A stretch of 5,330 bases of DNA from Nitrospinota bacterium (GTDB taxonomy: Bacteria > Nitrospinota > Nitrospinia > Nitrospinales > VA-1): assembly GCA_022567815.1 (NCBI GenBank), contig JADFGI010000229.1, forward strand, positions 1 to 5,330, read 5' to 3'. The position numbers and the translations under genes are program-made. Below the pieces are notes generated by a model that saw only the letters and a list, made by a program, of their open reading frames with translations, did not search any database and had not been told where the DNA came from. Within the stretch, counting starts at the first letter, position 1; the number at the start of each line of letters is the position of its first letter. Shown here one piece after another: positions 1 through 5,330 of this stretch.

Positions 1-320
1 GTATCGCCGCAGTCCTTGTTTGGAAAAATTTTTCTCCACATTTGCGACCAAAGCTGGAACAGCGTTGGCCAAGTCTTTCAAAAAAGGTTTACGGGGGAGC
101 AGGAACCTATTACATTGCCGGTTTTCTTTTGACTCTCGTGCTAACGGCTTTTTTTCTTACCATCAGACTGGATCCCGTAGCGGAACAAGTTGCGGTGGTG
201 GGGTATTACATGCTGTTGGTCGGCGTGATCCTTGAAGCCAGGGACTTTCGCAAGAAAAACCACGAACAAATGGAAAAAAAGGAATCGATAGATACAGAGA
301 CTGAGGGCTCTCGTGCGTAA
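1..320 (+). CDS. 3' end of an unrecognised inner-membrane protein (partial, 5' end outside window)
   Basis: The frame is open from the first bases (first full codon at 3) to TAA at 318-320, so the gene begins outside the window. A TTG at 42 could be an internal start, but the upstream codons read as plausible protein (IAAVLVWKNF), so I treat it as a truncated CDS. The visible ~105 residues hold a basic stretch (RPKLEQRWPSLSKK), two hydrophobic segments likely to span the membrane (around YYIAGFLLTLVLTAFFL and VAVVGYYMLLVGVIL), and a highly charged tail rich in K and E (RKKNHEQMEKK). The family cannot be named from this tail. Its stop overlaps the GTG start of the flippase gene by 8 nt, so the two are probably co-transcribed and translationally coupled. 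By context it may be a membrane enzyme or transporter of surface-polysaccharide synthesis, but that is inference. Confidence 0.7.
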   Translation, partial: IAAVLVWKNFSPHLRPKLEQRWPSLSKKVYGGAGTYYIAGFLLTLVLTAFFLTIRLDPVAEQVAVVGYYMLLVGVILEARDFRKKNHEQMEKKESIDTETEGSRA

Positions 321-1553
321 ATTTTTACGCAATAACCTGCTCATCCTGGTTCTGTTGAACTCCAGCAACATATTCAGTTACCTGTTCCAGTTGGTCGCGG
401 GCAGGACCCTGACCACAATAGATTATGGAACCTTCAACGCTGTAAATTCGCTGGCCGTCATTCTTTCCGCCCCCGTCGCCGTCCTTCCCCTGGTATTTTC
501 CCGCTACACCGTAAAATTGGAAATAGCCTGGGTCAGGTCAAGAGCCTTCTGGTGGAAGGTTTCCGTGGAATGGTTTCAGTCTCTGTCATTATGTTTCTGA
601 TCGGCCTGGCCGCGATTCCCTGGATTCAAAACTTCCTGCACCTGGAGGCAAAAACGCCTATCCTAATCATGCTGGTCCAGTTGGCGTTTTTACTTATTCT
701 CCCGGTTTTTCTGGGGGTGATTCAGGGGTTGCACCGCTTTGCCGCTTTCGGGATTTGCGGTAGCAGTGTTTCGCTGGTTCGGTTTTTATCGTGTTTGCTT
801 TTCGTCCTCGCATTAGGATGGGGAGTTAATGGAGCGCTTCTATCGGGAACGATTGGAGCCATGATCGCCATTGGTTTTACCCTGTTTTTTTTGCGTGACA
901 TTCTTGTTATTCCCAAGGGAAAAATACCACATGGCATTTTTTCTGAAATGCGCCGTTACTCGCTTCCGGTTTTTCTCTCCACCACTTTGGTCATGGTCTT
1001 GGGAAACCTCGATATTGTTTTAGTAAAGCATTATTGCACGCCGGAAGAGGCCGGCCTTTACTCGATAGCCGCCATTCTGGGACGGATCGCCTTATTTCTT
1101 CCCGGAGTTCTTATTGTCGTTCTTTTTCCCGAAGCCTCCAGGGCCCAGGCCACCGGAAAAGAGGATTCCCGAATCCTTTGGGTCAGTTTGGGCATGACCG
1201 CCCTTTTGGGCGGGGGTTTTGCCCTTGCCTGTACTCTTTGGCCGGAGCAAATCATCATCCTTCTGTTCGGTGAAAAATACCAGGCGGGGGCCGAATTGCT
1301 AAAAATTATTAGTTTTGCCATGGCAATGCTTGCGGTTGCCAACGTTATATTTACCTATAGCATGGCCCGGTCCGAGTTCAAATTCCTCTGGCCTCTGGCT
1401 ATTGGAGTGGCAATGATGTTGATCCTTATATTTAATTTCCACGACTCGGCCCTCATCATCGCAAAAATGGTTTTATATTCCATAGGATTGATTCTGGCCG
1501 GAACGTTTTCCTGGTATATTCTGCGATCTCGCAGTCCCTTCCTCTCCCCATGA
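313..1553 (+). pseudogene. Wzx-like polysaccharide flippase (MOP/MATE-type), split by a frameshift
   Basis: Two overlapping frames encode consecutive parts of one integral membrane protein. The N-terminal part runs 313-600 (GTG start, AGGG at 304-307 as ribosome site). The rest lies in the next frame up to TGA at 1551-1553. The N-terminus (FSYLFQLVAGRTLT, then DYGTFNAVNSLAVI) and the later block (NLDIVLVKHY, EEAGLYSIAAILGRIALFLP, LFPEAS) are typical of polysaccharide-biosynthesis flippases, which move lipid-linked sugar units across the inner membrane. About a dozen hydrophobic helices are visible. The frames join naturally near 513-525: frame 1 gives SRYTVKL and frame 0 gives GNSLGQVKSLLVEGFRG. 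Adding one A in the AAAA run at 513-516, or one G near 519, restores a continuous ~413-residue protein of normal family length. No canonical slippery heptamer is present, so this is a mutation or a sequencing/assembly error. The neighbouring upstream gene overlaps it by 8 nt. Confidence 0.85.
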
Positions 1554-1599
1554 CCCTCCTTTGATCATAAATCGTAGCTTAACACCTTGTCCGAATTCC

Positions 1600-1776
1600 T
1601 GGGACCACCTCTTTGTTCGTAATGCAGGTCTCGATCCCAAACAAATTGTGAGGCATACCCTTCGGCACACCGCAATTACCCATCTAGTTCAAGCCGTAAT
1701 GGATAAACTTGAGGATAGAATCCACGCCAAAAAAGGTAGTTTTTCTGACACGATTACACAGGAATTACACAGAGAG
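1600..1776 (+). pseudogene. Tyrosine recombinase (phage-type integrase) relic
   Basis: The frame reads WDHLFVRNAGLDPKQIV, then RHTLRHTAITHLVQA, then VMDKLEDR and TITQELH. The RHTLRHTAITHL block is the diagnostic box of the tyrosine-recombinase catalytic domain, with the HxxR pair at H 1654-1656 and R 1663-1665. MDKLEDR and TITQELH resemble the extreme C-terminus of such integrases. In intact relatives these parts are separated by the segment with the GH motif and the tyrosine nucleophile. Here they are joined directly near 1693-1698, so an internal deletion has removed the active-site tyrosine. The N-terminal domains are also missing; nothing integrase-like precedes 1600, and the flippase ends at 1553. 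The open frame continues to 1944, but only because it reads antisense through tRNA-Phe. This is a non-functional remnant beside the tRNA 3' end, consistent with past integration there. Confidence 0.75.
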
Positions 1777-1823
1777 GAAAAAGTGGTTGGAGATGAAAAC
1801 CTGGAACCTGTTGCAAACAAAGG

Positions 1824-1896
<73 letters not shown>

Positions 1897-1934
1897 ATTG
1901 AAAACGTGTTTCCGTTACGGAGGAAAGTGCGAAA

Positions 1935-1962
1935 GCTATCATAAACAACCGCAACCTGTCAA
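1935..1962 (-). promoter_or_regulatory. Candidate sigma70-type promoter of tRNA-Phe
   Basis: On the minus strand a perfect -35 hexamer TTGACA lies at 1957-1962. It is followed after 16 nt by GATAGC at 1935-1940, which matches only 3 of 6 positions of the -10 consensus. The position, about 40 nt ahead of the mature tRNA 5' end, is suitable for a short leader trimmed by RNase P. The strong -35 makes the call plausible; the -10 is uncertain, with TGATAG at 15-nt spacing as an alternative. Confidence 0.45.
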
Positions 1963-1995
1963 TGATTAACCTATGTGGAAACCCCTGACAAATAA

Positions 1996-2025
1996 TTCAT
2001 AAACCGGCTGGTAATTTGCTATAAT
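1996..2025 (+). promoter_or_regulatory. Candidate promoter of csrA-fliW
   Basis: A perfect -10 hexamer TATAAT lies at 2020-2025, with a 4-of-6 -35 match, TTCATA, at 1996-2001 (18-nt spacing). A start site near 2031-2033 would give a csrA leader of about 40 nt containing the two ANGGA motifs. I see no sigma54 (-24/-12) element with correct spacing. The promoter is divergent from that of tRNA-Phe. Confidence 0.5.
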
Positions 2026-2054
2026 CCCAACATTATCCCCCAAATGCCAAAAAA

Positions 2055-2064
2055 ACGGAATGGA
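2055..2064 (+). promoter_or_regulatory. Tandem ANGGA motifs in the csrA ribosome-binding region (possible CsrA autoregulatory site)
   Basis: The sequence reads ACGGA (2055-2059) directly followed by ATGGA (2060-2064). Both match ANGGA, the core of CsrA RNA targets. The second GGA lies 8 nt before the csrA ATG at 2073 and is the best candidate for its weak Shine-Dalgarno sequence. CsrA bound here would block its own translation, as is known for csrA in E. coli. The motif is short and no clear hairpin presents it, so this is a suggestion. Confidence 0.4.
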
Positions 2065-2072
2065 CTCCACCT

Positions 2073-2315
2073 ATGCTTGTCCTCACAAGAAGAATCGGCC
2101 AGAGTATTAAGATTAATGAAGATGTCAAAATAACCGTTATAGATGTAAAAGGAAAAAACATCCGTCTTGGAATCGAAGCTCCCAAGGAAACCAAAATTTA
2201 TCGTGAAGAGGTGTTTTTGAGAATCAAGGAGGAAAATCGCTCTGCCGCGAAGCCCGCCACTGAGATTGATATGGGAAAAATTTCTCAACTAATGAAAGAA
2301 AATCTGGATTCATGA
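2073..2315 (+). CDS. csrA: Carbon storage regulator CsrA (RNA-binding translational regulator)
   Basis: CsrA is a small dimeric beta-strand protein that binds GGA motifs in mRNA leaders, usually repressing translation or altering mRNA stability; in flagellated bacteria flagellin mRNA is a classic target. The 80-residue product begins MLVLTRRIGQSI, the family signature, with L4 and R6-R7 in strand 1. It has LGIEAPKE around 32-39 and IYREEVF at 42-48, with R44, the key RNA-contacting arginine. After the ~55-residue core comes a tail (IKEENRSAAK, then MGKISQLMKENLDS) longer than in the 61-residue E. coli protein. This matches CsrA proteins from organisms with FliW, which binds this C-terminal region. 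The ATG at 2073 is fixed by the conserved N-terminus. The gene overlaps fliW by 4 nt (ATGA at 2312-2315), and its leader carries two ANGGA motifs. Confidence 0.97.
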   Translation: MLVLTRRIGQSIKINEDVKITVIDVKGKNIRLGIEAPKETKIYREEVFLRIKEENRSAAKPATEIDMGKISQLMKENLDS

Positions 2316-2776
2316 AATACAATACCACCCGGTTTGGCAATATTGAAGTGAAGGAAACGGAAGTGTTCAATTTTCCCGTGGGTCTTTATGGATTTGAGAG
2401 GGAAAACCAGTTCACCTGTTTGCCTTTTGCCCCCAACATAGAAAGTCCTATGGAATGGTTGCAATCGTTGCAAACGCCCAGCTTGGCGTTTGTCATCACC
2501 GACCCCTTCCTCTATGTCCCCGATTACTCGGTGAAATTGACCGAAGGGGAAAAAGCACAAATCCGGTTTGAGCCAGGGAACACCCTGTTAACGCGGGTCA
2601 TTGTTACCATCCCTGAAAATTACCTGGAAATGACGGCAAACCTGGTAGCTCCTCTCGTCATCAATCTAACTTCCGGTCTGGCCAGACAATTTGTTCTGAC
2701 TTCGGTGGAATACGACACGCGCCACCACCTTCTTCCCCAGGAAACCAGAGCAGGTAAGGTGGAACTTCCTGATTAA
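2312..2776 (+). CDS. fliW: Flagellar assembly factor FliW (CsrA antagonist)
   Basis: FliW is a cytoplasmic beta-barrel protein that binds flagellin or CsrA. When flagellin is exported, freed FliW sequesters CsrA and relieves repression of flagellin mRNA. The 154-residue length is normal. Family motifs appear in order: FGNIEV (8-13), FPVGLYGFE (21-29), LQSLQTPSLAFVITDPF (50-66), then MTANLVAPLVIN (107-118) and ARQFVL (124-129). The ATG lies inside the csrA stop as ATGA, and there is no good Shine-Dalgarno sequence at a proper distance, so translation probably depends on ribosomes finishing csrA. This ties the antagonist to its target stoichiometrically. The order csrA-fliW is the reverse of fliW-csrA in Bacillus. 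No other flagellar gene is in the window. The 3' end faces the convergent gene with 13 nt between, and I see no terminator hairpin there. Confidence 0.95.
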   Translation: MKYNTTRFGNIEVKETEVFNFPVGLYGFERENQFTCLPFAPNIESPMEWLQSLQTPSLAFVITDPFLYVPDYSVKLTEGEKAQIRFEPGNTLLTRVIVTIPENYLEMTANLVAPLVINLTSGLARQFVLTSVEYDTRHHLLPQETRAGKVELPD

Positions 2777-2789
2777 ACAGTTCGTCCCA

Positions 2790-4121
2790 TCACTTCTCTC
2801 CGTCTTTCTGACTTTCAAACTTGCCCAGATAGGTTTCCAAATCCCCAAGGTTGGTGTTTGCGTCCACATAAATATAAGTGTCCCTGGATGAGGAGTTGAG
2901 GGCAAAGTTGACTCTCGCCAATTGCCTGCCGTCCACAAACATAAGGTTCGCCCAGGGTTGGGCCACTCGATAGTCGCGATTTTTTTTCAGGAAATCGATG
3001 AAGCTCTGGAACGCCTTGGCGCAAAGCGCGGACCCCAGCCCATCCAGGTCGCAAACTCCCCGGAGACCGGCATGATTGTTCTTGGAGCGGCCTTCCTGTT
3101 TTTCCGCCATGATGGTGTTTTTGGTGGCTTCCTGCCGCGACGGTTTTTGGGAAAAATGCCGGATGATTTCCTTGACGGGCAAATCGTAACGTAGCGTAAC
3201 ATTGAAATCATCTTCAATAAGGGTGTTGAATCGCACCACGTTCACCCGTCCCCAAAATTTTTCCTGCAAAACATCCTGTTCGCTGGCCTGAAATAAATTC
3301 AAAGCTCCCTGTTGGCATTCTTCCTGGGACAGGTCCGGAGCGCAGAAAAAATTCTCTGATTGCAGTCTTTCCTTGAAAGCCTGGCCGTACTTCGCTTCAA
3401 TTTCCTCGTAGCCCTTTTTCCGAACCGCCCAAATTTGCTCAACGTCTTGTTGCAGGTGGCTCAACATTTCCTTGGGAGAATTGTCAAATCCCAACGCCAG
3501 AATATAAGGGTCTTTTTGAGAGACATGAGATTCGGTGATGACAATCTCCCGCCATTTCATTTTTTTTAGCGAATTCTCCGATTTTATCTCCGACAGGTTT
3601 TGGTATCCTGCATGGCATTGTTCATTGGAAATCCGCATACTGCAATAGAGTTGACGGACGGTTATTTTTTTTGAAATCGCCCGTTTCAGGGCATGGATTT
3701 TTTCCAGGAATTGTTTTTTTTCCTCATCGCTTTGCTGTTGTTCCAAAAATTGAACCATCTTCTCCGTGGAGGCGTTCCAGGGAACCAGGACGGTGTGAAA
3801 ACCTCCGGTTCGCAAAAACCGGTCGCTAATTCCGATTTTGCGAACATCGGCTTTGGGAACCTGGGCCAGGGCTTTTATTAGAGAGCGGGTTCCTGCAAGG
3901 CAGTTTTCAATCAGGGGAATCTGATCCTGGGTAAAACCGATCTTTTTGATGAAAGGGAAACATTCCAGGGATTTGACTCCATACTCTTTTTCGAGAGTCA
4001 ATTTTTCCGTCAGCAGTTGGTTGAAGGTATTCCCAGCTCCTTCGGCGATTTCAGCTCTGATGGGGGCAAACGCAAGTATTAAAGCGGCCAAGGCCGTCAG
4101 TGTATATTTATATAGATTCAT
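2790..4121 (-). CDS. Secreted periplasmic protein with four cysteine-pair repeats, function unknown
   Basis: I do not recognise this 443-residue protein. The N-terminus is a classic Sec signal peptide: K5, hydrophobic core LTALAALILAFAP, likely cleavage after PIRA (about 23). The rest is hydrophilic with no membrane helix. It contains exactly eight cysteines in four pairs: C54/C74, C160/C169, C260/C269 and C357/C367. Each pair is followed by a helix-like stretch, then beta-like strands, then an acidic-hydrophobic helix (STEKMVQFL 118-126, SPKEMLSHL 215-223, LPVKEIIRHF 314-323, LGDLETYL 425-432). I read this as four diverged ~100-residue repeats, each probably holding one disulfide. Repeats 2 and 3 are the most alike (LYCSMRISNEQC and FFCAPDLSQEEC). 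Linkers are charged (127-150, 325-350). The start is fixed by the signal peptide; the Shine-Dalgarno sequence is weak (GTGGAATGG just upstream). The gene follows the barrel gene after 19 nt, so they likely form an operon and share an envelope role. Confidence 0.85.
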   Translation of the reverse strand: MNLYKYTLTALAALILAFAPIRAEIAEGAGNTFNQLLTEKLTLEKEYGVKSLECFPFIKKIGFTQDQIPLIENCLAGTRSLIKALAQVPKADVRKIGISDRFLRTGGFHTVLVPWNASTEKMVQFLEQQQSDEEKKQFLEKIHALKRAISKKITVRQLYCSMRISNEQCHAGYQNLSEIKSENSLKKMKWREIVITESHVSQKDPYILALGFDNSPKEMLSHLQQDVEQIWAVRKKGYEEIEAKYGQAFKERLQSENFFCAPDLSQEECQQGALNLFQASEQDVLQEKFWGRVNVVRFNTLIEDDFNVTLRYDLPVKEIIRHFSQKPSRQEATKNTIMAEKQEGRSKNNHAGLRGVCDLDGLGSALCAKAFQSFIDFLKKNRDYRVAQPWANLMFVDGRQLARVNFALNSSSRDTYIYVDANTNLGDLETYLGKFESQKDGEK

Positions 4122-4140
4122 TTAACCATTCCACTGCCAA

Positions 4141-5330
4141 TTAAAAATAATAGTTCAGCTCCATTTGCAACAAGTCATCGGCACGTTGACCGAACAGGAG
4201 GTCACTTGCAGGTTGACTGAATGAAGCCCGCATTTCAACCGTTAATTTCCAATGATCGCCGAACCGTCTGCTGGTTTCCAGAAACAGCGATCGGGCGTTA
4301 CCTGTCACGTCCTGCACCCAACCAAAAAGAGCTTCGGTGCTTGCGGGGTCGTTGACGGTGAGACGCAGGGCCAGGGCAATATCGTTTTCCAAAGGCGTGG
4401 TGGCGTCGTCTCCCCGTTCGTCAAAGATTCCCTCCACAACCACACCGAGATCCATTGCGCTATCGAAAAACCGGGTAAACGTATATTCGAACCCGCCGGT
4501 CCAGGAAAAATAATCCTCATTCCCCTGCCCTGCCCGGTAAAGCGCCTCCAGTTTCCACAGCCAATCATTAATGACGTAGGACACATCCAGCCCGGTCTGA
4601 TTGATTTGCTCATAAAGCGGAATCAGGATGGCATTTCCGGAGCTGTCTGTTCCTCGAACCAAGGTAGGGTCACGGCCCGTGCCAATAAAATGGTACAAGC
4701 CAACATCCCAGTCGCCGAAAAAATGGCTGTAGCGAACAGCCCAATCCGTATGCCATTCCTCTGCGGAGCTTTCAAAGACCGCCCGGTCGGTATCCACCAC
4801 AAGGGCCGAGCGCAGTCTGCCGCCCCGCCCAGGGAATGTGCGTTCGCGGAAAAAGGGCAATATGAAAAAATCCACCGTTCCCCAATCCCCTGCCAGCGAC
4901 AGATTGACCATAGGTTGGCCCAATTTGTCTTCCGTATCGACATTTTCCACCAGGTCGGTTTGATTGATGATGTCGATCAAATGAACCACTTCGGTGACGC
5001 CCCAGAAAACCTTGCGCACCCCCAGCCGCAATTCAAAATCATCCTCAAGCAAAAGGAAGGTGAGTTCGCGCAGGTCGAAATGAGTGCGTTCGTCGTCGGC
5101 GCTGTCCAGACGATAAAATGGGACGAAGGTAAAACTGCTCCCTCCCTCCCATTCGTGGTAGTACTCCGGTTGCGCGACGAAAGATGCGGAATGATCTTTC
5201 TGCCCTTCATGGGTCGGTTTTTTCGCAAATATGCGAGTCTCGCCGCCAACGAATCCGGAAAATTCGTGGTCAGCCGCTCGCTCACCTTGAATAACTATCA
5301 GACCCATGATCGCCAATACTCCGATCCACC
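4141..5330 (-). CDS. Predicted outer-membrane beta-barrel protein (5' end cut by window edge)
   Basis: The frame stays open to the right edge. A TTG at 5314-5316 or ATG at 5305-5307 could start it, but the codons further upstream continue a signal-peptide core (WIGVLAIMGLIVIQ, then GERAADHE), so the true start with its basic residues probably lies just outside. Cleavage is likely after ERA. The mature part, about 377 residues, has no cysteine. It shows alternating hydrophobic/polar strands rich in W, Y and F, acidic loops (SADDERTH, DERGDDATT), and ends in NYYF; a C-terminal aromatic is the usual outer-membrane barrel signal. Recurrent barrel-like strands include FELRLGVRKVFWGV, WAVRYSHFF, WDVGLYHFIG and FEYTFTRFF. 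The block VFWGVTEVVHLIDIINQTD (103-121) looks like a conserved motif of uncharacterised proteobacterial porin-like proteins; a relation to the DUF1302-type family is possible but unconfirmed. It is the first gene of the operon with the cysteine-repeat protein. Substrate unknown. Confidence 0.8.
   Translation of the reverse strand, partial: WIGVLAIMGLIVIQGERAADHEFSGFVGGETRIFAKKPTHEGQKDHSASFVAQPEYYHEWEGGSSFTFVPFYRLDSADDERTHFDLRELTFLLLEDDFELRLGVRKVFWGVTEVVHLIDIINQTDLVENVDTEDKLGQPMVNLSLAGDWGTVDFFILPFFRERTFPGRGGRLRSALVVDTDRAVFESSAEEWHTDWAVRYSHFFGDWDVGLYHFIGTGRDPTLVRGTDSSGNAILIPLYEQINQTGLDVSYVINDWLWKLEALYRAGQGNEDYFSWTGGFEYTFTRFFDSAMDLGVVVEGIFDERGDDATTPLENDIALALRLTVNDPASTEALFGWVQDVTGNARSLFLETSRRFGDHWKLTVEMRASFSQPASDLLFGQRADDLLQMELNYYF

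Noticed and set aside
1058..1342. Antisense open frame inside the flippase gene
   Set aside because: Shadow of the flippase coding region; low-complexity, no ribosome site and no recognisable domain.
1753..1772. Direct repeat of ATTACACAG, two copies 11 nt apart
   Set aside because: It lies inside the integrase relic's coding sequence (TITQELH) and has only two copies; not an array or attachment site on this evidence.
1911..1921. Inverted repeat TCCGT-T-ACGGA between the tRNA-Phe promoter and the tRNA 5' end
   Set aside because: It has a one-base centre and short arms, no similarity to an operator I know, and could occur by chance in a tRNA leader.
2750..2800. Possible bidirectional terminator between fliW and the convergent gene
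   Set aside because: Only 13 nt separate the stops; no stem of useful length followed by a T-run was found on either strand.
2922..3217. Open frames on both strands overlapping the cysteine-repeat gene
   Set aside because: The long minus-strand frame has a signal peptide and regular cysteine pattern; the others are its shadows.

Overview
This 5.3 kb window comes from a Gram-negative bacterium. It encodes a predicted outer-membrane beta-barrel, a secreted periplasmic protein, a Wzx-type polysaccharide flippase and the CsrA/FliW post-transcriptional switch of flagellated bacteria. Base composition looks moderate, just under half G+C by eye. A deltaproteobacterial or Nitrospinota-like host is only a guess from gene content.

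Left part (1-1553, + strand): the 3' end of an unrecognised membrane protein overlaps by 8 bases the start of a Wzx/MOP-superfamily flippase gene, which looks like the tail of a cell-surface polysaccharide operon. The flippase is split by an apparent 1-nt deletion near 513-525; restoring one base gives a continuous protein of about 413 residues.

Middle (1554-2072): a small decayed tyrosine-recombinase fragment lies against the 3' end of a tRNA-Phe(GAA) gene on the minus strand, the usual arrangement left by an integrated element. The fragment keeps the H-x-x-R box but has lost the part with the tyrosine nucleophile. The 176-bp gap to csrA carries divergent promoter candidates, one for the tRNA and one for csrA.

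Regulatory pair (2073-2776, + strand): csrA and fliW overlap by ATGA and are probably translationally coupled. CsrA is an RNA-binding translational repressor and FliW is its protein antagonist. Two tandem ANGGA motifs sit in the csrA ribosome-binding region, which suggests autoregulation.

Right part (2777-5330, - strand): a two-gene operon converges on fliW with a 13-nt gap. The upstream gene, cut by the right window edge, encodes an outer-membrane beta-barrel. The downstream gene encodes a secreted 443-residue protein that I read as four diverged repeats, each with a cysteine pair. I do not recognise this repeat family; it is the most novel-looking item here. The two products probably act together in the envelope, but no function can be assigned.
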